64,000 nt of DNA, from NCBI GenBank assembly GCA_902536305.1, contig CACAWX010000001.1:176310-240309 (forward strand), in the 5' to 3' direction. Every line of letters begins with the position of its first letter. The stretch's first letter is position 1. The stretch comes from an uncultured Pelagibacteraceae bacterium. GTDB lineage: Bacteria > Pseudomonadota > Alphaproteobacteria > Pelagibacterales > Pelagibacteraceae. Positions 48,539-59,029 of the stretch are shown one piece after another. The notes beneath the pieces are model-generated. The model saw only the letters and a list, made by a program, of their open reading frames with translations, made no database searches and was not told the origin of the DNA. The translations under genes were made by a program, and so were the position numbers.

Positions 48539-49324
48539 ATGGATTTAATGAAAGGTAAAAAAGGTCTAATTATGGGTGTTGCGAACGAACGCTCTATAGC
48601 TTGGGGTATATCTCAAAAACTTGCTAACGCTGGTGCAGAACTAGCATTCACGTATCTCGGTGATGCTCTTAAGAAAAGAGTAATTCCACTTGCAGAAAAG
48701 TTAAATTCTAAAGCTACTTTTAGTTGTGATGTTGAAAAAAAAAATGAAGTTACAAAACTTTTTGAAGATATTAAATCTAAATGGGGTCAAATTGATTTTG
48801 TTGTTCATGCAGTAGCATTTTCTGACAAATCAGAGTTATCTGGAGAATACTTAAATACTACTAGAGAGAATTTTCTTCGAAGTATGTTAATTTCGTGCTT
48901 TTCATTCACGGAAGTTTCAAAAGAAGCATCTAAAATAATGAAAGAAGGTGGAAGTATGCTAACACTTACTTATGAGTCCACCAAAGCTATTCCTAATTAT
49001 AATGTAATGGGTGTTTGCAAATCAGCTCTCGAGGCAAGTGTAAAATATTTAGCAAGAGATTTGGGTCAAAAAAAAATAAGAGTAAATGCTATTAGTGCGG
49101 GTCCAATAAAAACTTTAGCTGCATCTGCGATTGGAGACGCAAAATTTTTATATAAATGGAATGAGGATCATTCTTTTTTGAAAAGAAACGTAGATATTCA
49201 CGATGTAGGAAATTCGGCCTTATACTTATTAAGTGATTTAGCTGCAGGTGTTACTGGTGAAATTCATTACGTGGATGCAGGTTATAATAAAGTTGGTATG
49301 CCTGATCCTAAAAATATAACCTAA
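48539..49324 (+). CDS. fabI: Enoyl-ACP reductase (NADH)
   Basis: Last reductive step of each fatty acid elongation cycle. It has 261 residues of the short-chain dehydrogenase fold. [29 protein letters not shown] is the FabI nucleotide motif. The active-site Tyr and Lys lie in [32 protein letters not shown] near residue 145. [18 protein letters not shown] follows. Its stop overlaps the convergent pnp stop by 4 bp. Confidence 0.96.
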   Translation: MDLMKGKKGLIMGVANERSIAWGISQKLANAGAELAFTYLGDALKKRVIPLAEKLNSKATFSCDVEKKNEVTKLFEDIKSKWGQIDFVVHAVAFSDKSELSGEYLNTTRENFLRSMLISCFSFTEVSKEASKIMKEGGSMLTLTYESTKAIPNYNVMGVCKSALEASVKYLARDLGQKKIRVNAISAGPIKTLAASAIGDAKFLYKWNEDHSFLKRNVDIHDVGNSALYLLSDLAAGVTGEIHYVDAGYNKVGMPDPKNIT

Positions 49325-51393
49325 GCAGAAGCTTGTTTCATTGATAATTTAACTTTACCTCTATCAAATCCAACTACTTTTACTGAAACTTCATCACCCT
49401 CTTTTACTACATCTCCTACTTTTGCAACTCGTTTTTCTGCTAACTCAGAGATATGAACCAGGCCATCTTGTTTCCCCAAGAAGTTAACAAATGCTCCAAA
49501 TTCCATGATTTTTACAACTTTCCCTTTATAAATTTTTCCCATTTCAGGTTTAGCAATCAAACTTTTGATAAACTCTAAGGCTTTAATTCTCGACTCTTCA
49601 TCTGGAGCTGCAACTGTTACCTCTCCGGTATCTTTTACATCAACTTTAGCGCCTGATGTCTCTACAATTTCTCTAATGGTTGCTCCGCCTTTGCCTATAA
49701 CGGTAGCAATATCTTTCTTATCCACTTTAATTGTTTCCATTTTAGGCGTATGTTTTGAAAATTCTTTTCTTGATGATTTGAGAGCTTTATTCATTTCAAC
49801 TAAGATGCTTTCTCTTCCAGCTTTTGCTTGATCTAAAGCTTTTTCCATTATTTCAAATGTTATACCGGTTATCTTAATATCCATTTGAAGTGAAGTGATC
49901 CCGTTTTTTGTGCCAGCTACTTTAAAATCCATATCACCTAAATGATCTTCATCGCCTAAAATATCTGAAAGTACTGAAAACTCATCACCTTCTTTTATTA
50001 AACCCATAGCTATTCCAGCTACTGGTTCTTTTATTGGAACACCTGCATCCATTAATGATAGTGAAGTTCCACAAACAGTTGCCATTGAAGAAGAACCATT
50101 AGACTCTGTTATTTCGGAAACTACTCTCAATGTATATGGAAAGTTTTCTTTAAGCGGTAATGATGAATTGATTGCTCTCCATGCTAATTTTCCATGGCCA
50201 ATTTCTCTTCTTCCAGTTCCTATTCTTCCACATTCTCCAACTGAAAAAGGTGGAAAATTATAATGCAACATAAAGTTTGATCTTTTCATTCCTTCTAGAC
50301 TTTCCAATCTTTGCTCGTCATCAGACATTCCAAGAGTCGTTACCACAAGTGCTTGTGTCTCTCCTCTTGTGAATAGAGCAGAACCATGAGTTCTTGGTAG
50401 AACACCTACTTCACACTGAATTTGTCTAACATCTGATAGGCCTCTACCATCTATTCTTTTCTTATCTTTTAAAATTGCCGTTCTAACTATATCTTTTTCT
50501 AAAGACTTTAGTTGGGCCATAGCTTGATTTTCTGTAACTGCTTCATCTTCTACAAACATTTCTTTACATTGTGTTTCTATTTCAGAAATAGCTGTAGATC
50601 TTTTTTTCTTATCAGTTTCTTTGAATGCGCTTCTTAAACTGTTTTCAAATTTTTCGGTAATTTTCTTTTTAACTTTTGAGTGATCTACTTCCTCTACTTC
50701 CCATTTAGGTTTACCAGCTTTTTTTGCTAATTTTTCAATTGACTCAATTATTGGAATAAATTTTTCGTGACCAAATTTTACTGCATCAAGCATGATTTTT
50801 TCAGATAAACCTGATGTTTCCGACTCTACCATTAAAACTGCATCTTTAGTACCGGCTACAACTAAGTCTAGCTGTGAGTCTTTTAACTCTTCTGTTGAGG
50901 GGTTTAATAAATATTTTCCATCTTTGTACCCAACCCTACTTGCAGCTATGGGTCCTTGAAATGGTAAACCAGATATTGCTAAAGATGCAGATGATGCAAT
51001 TATAGATAAAATATCAGGTTGGTTTTCACCATCATATGACAATACTGTAGGAAGTAATTGCACTTCATTCATAAAGCTCGATGGAAACAAAGGTCTAATA
51101 GGCCTGTCTATTAGTCTTGAAATTAAAGTTTCTGCCTCTGTAGGTCTTGCTTCTCTCTTGAAATATCCACCGGGAATTTTTCCCGCTGCGTAATATTTTT
51201 CTTGATAATTCACTGATAACGGAAAATAGTCTTGACCATCCTTTAATTTTTTTGCTCCAACTGTTGTAGCAATTACAACTGTTTCACCACAAGCTGCTAT
51301 TATTGCTCCGTCTGCTTGTCGGGCAACTTTTCCTGTTTCTAAAGTTAATTTTTTACCATTAATCTCTAATTCTTCTTTGTGTATTTTAAACAT
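49321..51393 (-). CDS. pnp: Polyribonucleotide nucleotidyltransferase (PNPase)
   Basis: Phosphorolytic 3'-5' exoribonuclease and RNA degradosome component. It has 690 residues. Two RNase PH domains carry [31 protein letters not shown] near residue 75 and [22 protein letters not shown] near 335. A KH domain ([18 protein letters not shown]) and an S1 domain ([33 protein letters not shown]) end the protein. Its start shares one base with the rpsO stop. Confidence 0.97.
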   Translation of the reverse strand: MFKIHKEELEINGKKLTLETGKVARQADGAIIAACGETVVIATTVGAKKLKDGQDYFPLSVNYQEKYYAAGKIPGGYFKREARPTEAETLISRLIDRPIRPLFPSSFMNEVQLLPTVLSYDGENQPDILSIIASSASLAISGLPFQGPIAASRVGYKDGKYLLNPSTEELKDSQLDLVVAGTKDAVLMVESETSGLSEKIMLDAVKFGHEKFIPIIESIEKLAKKAGKPKWEVEEVDHSKVKKKITEKFENSLRSAFKETDKKKRSTAISEIETQCKEMFVEDEAVTENQAMAQLKSLEKDIVRTAILKDKKRIDGRGLSDVRQIQCEVGVLPRTHGSALFTRGETQALVVTTLGMSDDEQRLESLEGMKRSNFMLHYNFPPFSVGECGRIGTGRREIGHGKLAWRAINSSLPLKENFPYTLRVVSEITESNGSSSMATVCGTSLSLMDAGVPIKEPVAGIAMGLIKEGDEFSVLSDILGDEDHLGDMDFKVAGTKNGITSLQMDIKITGITFEIMEKALDQAKAGRESILVEMNKALKSSRKEFSKHTPKMETIKVDKKDIATVIGKGGATIREIVETSGAKVDVKDTGEVTVAAPDEESRIKALEFIKSLIAKPEMGKIYKGKVVKIMEFGAFVNFLGKQDGLVHISELAEKRVAKVGDVVKEGDEVSVKVVGFDRGKVKLSMKQASA

Positions 51394-51653
51394 TATTTCC
51401 TTAAATTTAATTGTTTGATAACCTTTTGATAAGAATCAACATTTTTCTTTTTAAGATACGTAAGAAGTTTTTTTCTTTTATTAACTGATTTTGTTAAACC
51501 TAAAGTTGAATGTTTATCCTTTTTAAACTTTTTAAAGTGTTCTGATAATTTTGTAATTTTATCAGTAAGCAATCCTATTTGTATTTCTGTAGAGCCAACA
51601 TCTTTTTCATGAGTTGCTAGCGATTTAATTGTTTCTTTTTTTGTCTTTATCAT
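51393..51653 (-). CDS. rpsO: 30S ribosomal protein S15
   Basis: Primary 16S rRNA-binding protein. It has 86 residues, near the usual 89. [35 protein letters not shown] and [13 protein letters not shown] contain the conserved loop. Its start lies 29 nt inside the end of rbfA. In relatives truB stands between rbfA and rpsO; here it is absent. Confidence 0.96.
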   Translation of the reverse strand: MIKTKKETIKSLATHEKDVGSTEIQIGLLTDKITKLSEHFKKFKKDKHSTLGLTKSVNKRKKLLTYLKKKNVDSYQKVIKQLNLRK

Positions 51654-52026
51654 TCTCTTTGTTTTTTTTAATTAACTTTTCAATCTTTTCAGCATATTCA
51701 AATGAGTTATCTTCAACAAAAGTGAGCTTAGGAAGAAACTTAATATCTAGCCTTTTAGACAGAGCTCTTCTAACAAGATGCGAGTACTCAGTCAAGATCC
51801 TAACTGTTTCTTTAGTATCTATGCCTCCTAAAGGAATTACATATACTCTGGCAGTCTTTAAATCTGGTGTCATTCTAACTTCAGTAACTGTTATAAGTTT
51901 AGAGTTAATTGAGGGGATTTTAGCCTCATTTCTTATGAAAAGTTCACCTATATTTTGTTTTACCAGTTCTCCAACTCTTAATTGTCTTTGACTAAAGGGT
52001 CTTTGCGAAGATTGATTACCCATCAT
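51625..52026 (-). CDS. rbfA: Ribosome-binding factor A
   Basis: Late 30S maturation factor of 133 residues with a KH-type fold. RQLRVGELVKQNIGELFIR near residue 14 and VTEVRMTPDLKTARVYVIPLGG near 47 (the family's V-S-v-d-L-r-A-k-VYv strand) are clear, followed by LDIKFLPKLTFVEDNSFEYAEKIEKLI. The C-terminus is lysine- and glutamate-rich, and it overlaps the rpsO start by 29 nt. It lies 2 bp after infB. Confidence 0.93.
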   Translation of the reverse strand: MMGNQSSQRPFSQRQLRVGELVKQNIGELFIRNEAKIPSINSKLITVTEVRMTPDLKTARVYVIPLGGIDTKETVRILTEYSHLVRRALSKRLDIKFLPKLTFVEDNSFEYAEKIEKLIKKNKENDKDKKRNN

Positions 52027-52027
52027 T

Positions 52028-54208
52028 TTAAATTGATCTTTGAATTTCCTCAGATAAGAAAGATTCTATCACGTCCTTTTCTTTGAAATCTATAAAATTT
52101 TTTATGCTTATCCCACACTCTAAACCAGTGCCTACCTCTTTAACTTGATTTTTTTCCCTAAAAATAGATAAAATCTCTCCGCTGTAAACGACTACTCCAT
52201 CTCTAATTATTCTCGCTTTAGATTTACTTTTAATTTCTCCGCTGATTACTTTTGATCCTGCAATCTTACCTGCTGTCGATACTTTAAAAATTTTTTGAAT
52301 CTCAGCACTTCCAAGAATAGTTTCTTTTAAATCAGGCTCAAGAAGACCTGATAAAGATTTTTCTACATGTTCTATTGCTTCATAAATAATATTAAAGTAT
52401 TTGATATCAATCTTTTGATCTTCTGCTAATTTTTTTGCTTCTCTATTTGGCTTTACGTTAAAACCAATAAGAACTGCATTAGATGCCTTAGCTAAAGAGA
52501 CATCTGTCTCGTTGATCATTCCAATGTCGGATAGAATGATTTTTGCTTCAACTTCTTTGTGTTCTATTTTATTGATAGCCATTTTTAAAGCTTCGCTAGA
52601 ACCTTGAACATCTGATTTTATTATAATATTAAGTTCATCTTTTTCTTTTGTGTCTTCAAATAAGGTTTTTTTATCTTTATTTAAAGTTTTATTCTGTGCA
52701 GTGTCGTTTTTTTTAAATTCTGTAAGTTGTTTTGCTTCATCTTCATCTTTGGTTACCATAAATTCTGCACCTGCATATGCTGAACTATTCATACCGAGGA
52801 TTTCTACAGGCATAGAGGGGAGCGCTTCTTTGACCGTCTTTCCTTCATGATCAATCATAGCTCTGACTTTTCCCAATGTATCTCCACAAATAAAGTAATC
52901 GCCTGTCTTTAATTTTCCATTGCTAATTAAAATTGTCGAAACGGGGCCTTTTCCTTTGTCAATTTTAGACTCTATAACAACACCTCTTGCTTTCTCACTA
53001 AATGAAGCTTTTAAATCTAGAATTTCAGATTGAAGAAGAATAGATTCTTTGAGTTTATCCAAATTTATTTTTTTTAAAGCTGATACTTCAACAAATAAAG
53101 TGTCACCGCTTAAATCTTCTGCGATTAACTCGTATTGCATCATTTCATTTTTAATTTTGCTAATATTTTTTTCTGGTAAATCGCATTTATTAATTGCTAC
53201 AATTATAGGAACTTTGGCAGCTTTCGCATGCTTAATTGCTTCTACAGTTTGAGGTTTTATTCCATCATCAGCTGCAACGACCAAAACTACGATATCAGTA
53301 ATTTTAGAACCTCTAGCTCTCATTTCGGTGAAGGCAGCGTGACCGGGGGTATCAATAAAAGTAATTATTTTATTACCATCTGTTTTCACCTGATAGGCTC
53401 CAATGTGTTGTGTAATACCACCGTGTTCACCAGATACTACATTTGTATCACGTAATGAATCTAGTAAGGAGGTCTTTCCATGATCCACATGGCCCATAAT
53501 TGTTACTACCGGGGGTCTATTTTTAACCTCTCCTTCAAATTTTTCTTTGGATTTACTTATGGCTATAGAAGGTTTGTCTTCAAGAATTGGTTTGTGTCCA
53601 AACTCTTTGACTATATATTCGGCTGTATCTTTGTCTATGTTATGATTGATTGTCGCTACGACCTTCATATTAAATAAAAACTTTATAATATCGTTAGATT
53701 TTTCAGCCATTCGATTTGAAAGTTCTTGAATTGTAATTTGTTCCGGAATTTTTACCTCTTTAATTACTTTCCTAAATTCTTTCTTTTCCTCACCCTCTGG
53801 CTTCTTTTTTTCTTTTAGCCTTGCACGTTTAACTGATGCTAGACTTCTTTGTTTAATTTCTATTTCTTCAACGTTTAAGGCTCTTGAAACTGTTAGTTTA
53901 AAATCACGTTTATCTACCGGCCCTTTAAGCTTTAACTTGCTTTTTCCTGCCGGTTTATTATCTTTTTTAATAAAATCTTTAGTTGCTTGTTGCTCTATAA
54001 ATTTTCTTGCAAAATTTTTTTTCTTATTATCAGGATTTATATTCACATTGGGTGTTGAGGAAGAGTTATTATATTGTTTGTTTTGTTTGAAAGGTTTTCT
54101 TTTTTCTACCGAGAAAGATTTTTTACCAGAAGTTGAAATAGATGATGTATCAATTTTCTTTTTTAAATCAGAAGAAATTGTGAGTGTCTTTTTTTTATCT
54201 TTATCCAT
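52028..54208 (-). CDS. infB: Translation initiation factor IF-2
   Basis: GTPase placing fMet-tRNA on the 30S subunit. It has 726 residues, shorter than the 800-1000 common in Alphaproteobacteria because the N-terminal charged linker is reduced to about 150 residues. An IF2_N helix domain (EQITIQELSNRMAEKSNDIIKFLF) is near residue 155. The G domain has VTIMGHVDHGKTSLLD near 233, GITQHIGAYQV, IDTPGHAAFTEMRARG and AINKCDLPEKN. Domains II-IV follow with INETDVSLAKASNAVLIGFNVKPN. Confidence 0.96.
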   Translation of the reverse strand: MDKDKKKTLTISSDLKKKIDTSSISTSGKKSFSVEKRKPFKQNKQYNNSSSTPNVNINPDNKKKNFARKFIEQQATKDFIKKDNKPAGKSKLKLKGPVDKRDFKLTVSRALNVEEIEIKQRSLASVKRARLKEKKKPEGEEKKEFRKVIKEVKIPEQITIQELSNRMAEKSNDIIKFLFNMKVVATINHNIDKDTAEYIVKEFGHKPILEDKPSIAISKSKEKFEGEVKNRPPVVTIMGHVDHGKTSLLDSLRDTNVVSGEHGGITQHIGAYQVKTDGNKIITFIDTPGHAAFTEMRARGSKITDIVVLVVAADDGIKPQTVEAIKHAKAAKVPIIVAINKCDLPEKNISKIKNEMMQYELIAEDLSGDTLFVEVSALKKINLDKLKESILLQSEILDLKASFSEKARGVVIESKIDKGKGPVSTILISNGKLKTGDYFICGDTLGKVRAMIDHEGKTVKEALPSMPVEILGMNSSAYAGAEFMVTKDEDEAKQLTEFKKNDTAQNKTLNKDKKTLFEDTKEKDELNIIIKSDVQGSSEALKMAINKIEHKEVEAKIILSDIGMINETDVSLAKASNAVLIGFNVKPNREAKKLAEDQKIDIKYFNIIYEAIEHVEKSLSGLLEPDLKETILGSAEIQKIFKVSTAGKIAGSKVISGEIKSKSKARIIRDGVVVYSGEILSIFREKNQVKEVGTGLECGISIKNFIDFKEKDVIESFLSEEIQRSI

Positions 54209-54212
54209 AACA

Positions 54213-55763
54213 TTACTTATATGCTATCTCTCGAGCTGCCATTATCAAATCGTCAGCTTCTTTTCTAGATAACGAAAACTCCTCAAGGTATCCATCAATT
54301 CTAACTTTTTTTCCTTTTATCTCATCATACCCACCGATTAATTCATCGGAGGACAAATCTGCGAAATCACTAAGTTTTTTAATGTTTTTTTGACCTAATA
54401 TCACTAACATTCCTTGAGTCATTCCTTTGAGATTAATTAGGTTTTCTTCCACCCCCAGTTCCTTTAACTTTAATGATACTGCCTCTTTCTCTTTAATTAG
54501 GGTTTCTTTTGACCTCGAAATTAATTCTTTAGCTGTTTCCTCGTCAATTGCATCGATTTTTGAAATATCCTCTGGTTTCGATTGGGAAATTTCATCAATT
54601 GATATAAATCCCTCTGAAATTAAAAGCTGGCCTAAAGTCTCATCGACTTCTAAATTTTTAATTAATGTTTCGGTCCTTTCTTTAAATTCAGCTTGTCTTC
54701 TTTCAGAATCTTCTTTGTCTGTAAGTATGTCTATTTCGTAGTTTGTTAATTTAGAAGCCAGCCTTACGTTTTGTCCTCTCCTACCAATCGCTTTACTTAA
54801 ATTTTCCTCTGTTAAGATAATATCAATTCTTTTATTATCTTGATCTATTAAGACCTTTTGAATTTCTGCAGGAGAAAGTGACTCTGAAATTAATGTTGGT
54901 AAATCTTCAGTCCATTTAATAATATCAATTTTTTCACCGTGTAATTCGTTCACTATTGTTTGAACTCTACTTCCTCTCATACCAACACATGCTCCTACTG
55001 GATCAATTGAAGAGTCTTTAGAATGCACACAAATTTTAGCTCTACTTCCCGGATCTCTTGCCACAGATTTAATTTCGATAGTTCCTTCATAAATCTCCGG
55101 AACTTCTTGAAAAAATAGTTTTGCTAAAAATTGCGGGTGAGCTCTGGATAAAAATATTTGATGACCCTTCAATTCTTTTTTAACCTCATAACAGTAAGCT
55201 TTAACTCGATCACCGGTTTTTAAAATTTCTCTTGGTATTAATTCATCTTTTTTTATAACTCCTTCTGCTTTACCTAGATCCATAATAACATTTCCATATT
55301 CTAAACGTTTTATTATACCGCTTAATATTTGACTTTGTTTATCTATAAAATCCTCATATTGCCTATTTTTTTCAGCCTCTCTTACTCTGCTACTTATAAC
55401 TTGTTTAGCACTTTGTGCAGCGATACGCCCAAAATCTATTTGGGGTAATTCCTCAAAAATCTTTTCACCGACTTTTAAATCTTTATTATTAGCATTAATT
55501 TTTTGGGCTTGATTTAATGAAATCTCTCTTGCCGAGTCTTCGACGTTTTCTACAATATCTAAAACTTTTTGAATCTTAATTTCTCCCGATTCTCTATCTA
55601 TAATAACCTCTATGTTATTATCGTTTCCAAATTTTATTAGTGCTGCTTTCTGAATAGCGCTTTCCATCGACTCTATTACTAGCTCTTTATCAATAGACTT
55701 TTCAGTGGCAACAGCCTCAACTATTCTTAAAAGTTCTAATTTATCTAGTCCTCTATTTAACAT
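54213..55763 (-). CDS. nusA: Transcription termination/antitermination factor NusA
   Basis: RNA polymerase-binding factor of 516 residues from the ATG at 55763, which has AGGAG 7 bp upstream. The in-frame ATG at 55799 is rejected because that extension would run through a terminator hairpin. The NusA N-domain (1-130), an S1 domain, two KH domains (VGACVGMRGSRVQTIVNELHGEKIDII near 265 and SKAIGRRGQNVRLASKLTNYEID near 332) and two C-terminal acidic HhH repeats (ISEGFISIDEIS; LKGMTQGMLVILGQKNIKKLSDFADLSSDEL) are present. rimP, normally upstream, is missing; metK is the upstream neighbour. Confidence 0.96.
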   Translation of the reverse strand: MLNRGLDKLELLRIVEAVATEKSIDKELVIESMESAIQKAALIKFGNDNNIEVIIDRESGEIKIQKVLDIVENVEDSAREISLNQAQKINANNKDLKVGEKIFEELPQIDFGRIAAQSAKQVISSRVREAEKNRQYEDFIDKQSQILSGIIKRLEYGNVIMDLGKAEGVIKKDELIPREILKTGDRVKAYCYEVKKELKGHQIFLSRAHPQFLAKLFFQEVPEIYEGTIEIKSVARDPGSRAKICVHSKDSSIDPVGACVGMRGSRVQTIVNELHGEKIDIIKWTEDLPTLISESLSPAEIQKVLIDQDNKRIDIILTEENLSKAIGRRGQNVRLASKLTNYEIDILTDKEDSERRQAEFKERTETLIKNLEVDETLGQLLISEGFISIDEISQSKPEDISKIDAIDEETAKELISRSKETLIKEKEAVSLKLKELGVEENLINLKGMTQGMLVILGQKNIKKLSDFADLSSDELIGGYDEIKGKKVRIDGYLEEFSLSRKEADDLIMAAREIAYK

Positions 55764-55775
55764 TTTATAGCTCCT

Positions 55776-55802
55776 AAAAAAAAATGGGCTAATGCCCATT
55801 TT
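55776..55802 (-). terminator. Intrinsic terminator between metK and nusA, abutting the nusA ribosome binding site
   Basis: On the minus strand AAAATGGGC pairs with GCCCATTTT (55794-55802 with 55781-55789), loop of 4 nt, and is followed by a run of about 8 T (55776-55783). The run ends just before AGGAG at 55771-55775, the nusA Shine-Dalgarno. It would end the lnt-metK transcript or act as an attenuator in the nusA leader. Confidence 0.75.
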
Positions 55803-55853
55803 GAAAGTCTAATTTTTATATGCTTTTAGAAGAAAATTATGGTTTTTTCAAGA

Positions 55854-57014
55854 TTACAATTTAAATAAATCTGTTTTATCAGTTTTTTCCCATGAAAATT
55901 CTCCCTTGTCAGTAGGCTTCCTGCCAAAATGGCCATATGCGGAAGTAACCTCATATATAGGGTTATTTAATTTTAACATTTCTCTAATACCCCTTGGTGA
56001 TAAATTAAAATTATCTTCAATAATTTTTTTTACTTTCTCAACTTTTTCTTCATCACCATTAGCTAATTTAACAAATATAGATAATGGTTTGGATACACCT
56101 ATAGCGTAGGCTAATTGAATTAAGCATTTTTCCGAAACACCTGCCGCAACAACATTTTTTGCTAAATATCTTGAGGCATAAGCTGCTGATCTATCTACTT
56201 TTGTTGGATCTTTTCCAGAAAACGCTCCTCCACCATGAGGAGATGCTCCTCCATAGGTGTCTACAATAATTTTTCTTCCAGTTAACCCAGTATCGCCATC
56301 AGGTCCCCCAATTACAAATTGGCCTGTAGGATTAATATAAATTTCCTTCGTGTCAAGATCGGTAAGAAATTTTTTAGGTATTGATTTTTGAATATAGGGG
56401 ATAACTGCTTCTCTAACTTTTTCTTGATTAAGTTCTTTAGAGTGTTGAGTGGAGACCACCACAGAAGTTACCTTTATAGGTTTTTCATTTTCATACAACA
56501 TAGTAATCTGACTTTTAGAATCTGGCTCGATCCCTTTTAAATTCCCATTTTTTCTATCTTCAGCCATTAATCTTAAAATTTTATGTGAATAGTGAATTGG
56601 AGCAGGCATTAGCTCATCTGTTTCGTTACAAGCATACCCGAACATAATACCTTGGTCGCCTGCTCCTTCATCTTTATTATCCTTTGAGTCAACTCCCATT
56701 GCTATATCAGCCGATTGTTCGTGAAGATGCGTTTCGATATTTGCGGTTTTCCAACTAAAGCCCTCCTGATCGTAACCAATATTTTTAATACAGTTTCTTA
56801 CTTTAGAAATGAGTTCCTCTTTTTCTATTTTTGGGCCTCTAATTTCGCCAGCTAAGACAACTTTGTTTGTTGTGGTCAATGTTTCGCAAGCAACTCTTGA
56901 AACTGGATCTTTAAGTAAATAAGAGTCAACAACCATGTCTGAAATTCTGTCACAAACTTTATCGGGGTGCCCCTCTGAAACCGATTCACTGGTAAATAAG
57001 TATTTATTTTGCAT
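55854..57014 (-). CDS. metK: S-adenosylmethionine synthetase
   Basis: Makes SAM from methionine and ATP. It has 386 residues, standard length. [19 protein letters not shown] (ATP/methionine site) opens the protein. [13 protein letters not shown] near residue 116, the P-loop-like [26 protein letters not shown] near 257 and TAYGHFG-type GHFGRKPTD near 365 follow. No SAM riboswitch precedes it; the start lies 11 nt inside lnt. It supplies SAM for ubiE and ahcY-linked methylation. Confidence 0.97.
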   Translation of the reverse strand: MQNKYLFTSESVSEGHPDKVCDRISDMVVDSYLLKDPVSRVACETLTTTNKVVLAGEIRGPKIEKEELISKVRNCIKNIGYDQEGFSWKTANIETHLHEQSADIAMGVDSKDNKDEGAGDQGIMFGYACNETDELMPAPIHYSHKILRLMAEDRKNGNLKGIEPDSKSQITMLYENEKPIKVTSVVVSTQHSKELNQEKVREAVIPYIQKSIPKKFLTDLDTKEIYINPTGQFVIGGPDGDTGLTGRKIIVDTYGGASPHGGGAFSGKDPTKVDRSAAYASRYLAKNVVAAGVSEKCLIQLAYAIGVSKPLSIFVKLANGDEEKVEKVKKIIEDNFNLSPRGIREMLKLNNPIYEVTSAYGHFGRKPTDKGEFSWEKTDKTDLFKL

Positions 57015-58569
57015 TTTTCTTTTTAATAAATAGAAAGATTAAAAGATATGTAATTAAAAGTACAAAAAAGATCAAATCATTTGTGCTTTTATTTGATATG
57101 ATTAATGGTACTTTAAATTCTATGTTACCGGCTTCATTTCGACTTAATTGTTTAACTATTTTACCTTTATTATCAATTATTGCACTAATTCCTTTATTCG
57201 CCGATCGAAGAAAAAAAGTACCGTTTTCTATAGCTCTAAATATAGATTTTGCGAAATGTTGATCTGGACCTATTGAGTCTCCGAACCACCCGTCTTCTGA
57301 AATATTAATAATTAGATTTGTGTCTGAATTAGATTTTTGTATTAAATCTGTAAAAATAACTTCATAGCAAATTAGAGGTAAAAAATTTATTTTATCAAAA
57401 GAAAGATTATGAATTTTTTTTCCTTTCAAAAAAGAACCGTGACCTTCAGTAATCTTCTTTAGGCCAAAATTATTTAAAAATTCTTCAAATGGGAGAAACT
57501 CACCGAATGGAACAAGTCTTTTTTTGTTATAGTTTTGAATTATCTTAAAATCATTATCTACTAACAGCATACTATTATAAAAATTACCTGACTTTGGATC
57601 TAGTTGGTTTACTCCAAAAATTATAGCGTGATCTTTAGAAAAATTTTTTTTAATGAGATCCTTATAAGCAAATAATTCCGCATAACTATATCCGCTAAAA
57701 GGGCCCTCTGGCCAAACAAATAAAGTTTTCTCATTTTTAATTGGATCGCTAAATCTAATTAATTTTTTAAATCTTTCTTCAATTTGTTGCTCTGTTAGAC
57801 CGTACTTTAAATCAAAGTTAGGAGATATAATTTTTACAAGCACTTTTTCATGATCATTTAATTTAGCTAATTTTTTTTTATTTTTGTTGATTTCATAATT
57901 TCCGAAGATAAATAAACCTAAAATGAATGAACTAATTAATGCAAAATAAAATATTTTTTTTATTACGGTGATTTTAAAAAAGAAAATTATCGGTAAAGTA
58001 AAAGCAGTTATTAAAAGTAGGTTATAAGAATACAAACCTATTAAGTTTACAATTTGTATAATTTCATTGAACCAAACAGTGCTATATGCCCACAAGTTCC
58101 AGGGGAAACCTGTAAGTATATAAGTCCTTAAATAATCAGAAAAAGCTAAAACACCGGCAAAAAAGAGTAATGAAGAGAAATTGAAATTTAAATATGGACC
58201 AATAAATAAGATCGGAAGTGCTATAAATAAACTTAAGAATAATGGTATTAGTATTAAAGCGAATGGGATGAGAATTTTAAAATTGTCATCGAAGGTAAGT
58301 GAATTTACAATCCAGGATATCCCACTTAAGTAAAAACCAAAACCAAACAATAAACCGAATGTAAATAAATTTCTTCTAAGGGGTTTTTTACGATAAACAG
58401 ACTTTGATTTTTTATTAATATAGGTAACTAAATAAAAAAAAAGTGGGAAAATTATTAAATTAATTATTGTGAGATTAAAAGGGTGGAAAGATAAGACCGT
58501 TAATGAACCAATTATAAATGGAATTAAATATAGTATAAAAAAACGATTTGTTAAGTATTTTTCAAACAT
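57004..58569 (-). CDS. lnt: Apolipoprotein N-acyltransferase
   Basis: Inner-membrane enzyme adding the third acyl chain to lipoproteins. It has 521 residues. About seven hydrophobic helices occupy residues 10-225 and one ends the protein (about 495-515). The periplasmic nitrilase domain has the catalytic Glu in [12 protein letters not shown] near residue 285, the Lys region in [18 protein letters not shown] near 355 and the Cys in [13 protein letters not shown] near 400. FPWNLWAYS near residue 150 is typical. It overlaps ybeY (8 nt) and metK (11 nt). Several lipoproteins in this window would be its substrates. Confidence 0.94.
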   Translation of the reverse strand: MFEKYLTNRFFILYLIPFIIGSLTVLSFHPFNLTIINLIIFPLFFYLVTYINKKSKSVYRKKPLRRNLFTFGLLFGFGFYLSGISWIVNSLTFDDNFKILIPFALILIPLFLSLFIALPILFIGPYLNFNFSSLLFFAGVLAFSDYLRTYILTGFPWNLWAYSTVWFNEIIQIVNLIGLYSYNLLLITAFTLPIIFFFKITVIKKIFYFALISSFILGLFIFGNYEINKNKKKLAKLNDHEKVLVKIISPNFDLKYGLTEQQIEERFKKLIRFSDPIKNEKTLFVWPEGPFSGYSYAELFAYKDLIKKNFSKDHAIIFGVNQLDPKSGNFYNSMLLVDNDFKIIQNYNKKRLVPFGEFLPFEEFLNNFGLKKITEGHGSFLKGKKIHNLSFDKINFLPLICYEVIFTDLIQKSNSDTNLIINISEDGWFGDSIGPDQHFAKSIFRAIENGTFFLRSANKGISAIIDNKGKIVKQLSRNEAGNIEFKVPLIISNKSTNDLIFFVLLITYLLIFLFIKKKNAK

Positions 58570-59029
58570 TTACAATATCAAAATATTTTTTTTCAATCTG
58601 GCTCATTTTCAGAAAGTCTTGATCTTTTTTATGGTCATATCCAAGTAAATGAATTAATCCGTGTATCCATAAACGATCAAATTCATATTTAAAATTTTTC
58701 AGTGTTTTTTTACTTTTAATTTTGCTTAAGTTAATAATTATATCTCCGAGATAGATTTCTTTTTCTTTTTTTAGTTTTTTTTTAAGTTCATTTTTATTTT
58801 GAAACGGGAATGATAGAACATCGGTAGATTTATTTTTTTTTCTAAATTTTTTATTAAGAAATTGAATTTCTTTGCTATTAGAGAGAAGCAAAGTACAAAA
58901 AATATTATTTTTTTTAAAAGTTTTACTTTTAAAATTTAACTTGCTTAGTTTTCGTTCGAGATAATTATTAGGGTTTTTAATATAATGAAACCATTTAATA
59001 TTATTTGTTATTACATTAATTTTTATCAT
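58562..59029 (-). CDS. ybeY: Endoribonuclease YbeY (16S rRNA maturation)
   Basis: Metal-dependent RNase in ribosome quality control. An ATG at 59071 is in frame but lies inside phoH; ATG 59029 gives MIKINVITNN and 155 residues, the normal size. NKKFRKKNKSTDVLSFPFQ near residue 65 and the zinc motif HGLIHLLGYDHKKDQDF near 120 (three His) are intact. It overlaps phoH by 14 nt and lnt by 8 nt. The corC gene often found between ybeY and lnt is absent. Confidence 0.95.
   Translation of the reverse strand: MIKINVITNNIKWFHYIKNPNNYLERKLSKLNFKSKTFKKNNIFCTLLLSNSKEIQFLNKKFRKKNKSTDVLSFPFQNKNELKKKLKKEKEIYLGDIIINLSKIKSKKTLKNFKYEFDRLWIHGLIHLLGYDHKKDQDFLKMSQIEKKYFDIVNV

Noticed and set aside
53049..53677. 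Several plus-strand frames opposite infB
   Set aside because: They are antisense to the IF-2 GTPase domain and show no conserved features; codon bias of infB on the other strand creates them.
55764..55799. N-terminal extension of NusA from an upstream ATG
   Set aside because: The extension would encode the terminator hairpin and U-run; the downstream ATG has a proper AGGAG and gives the family N-terminus.
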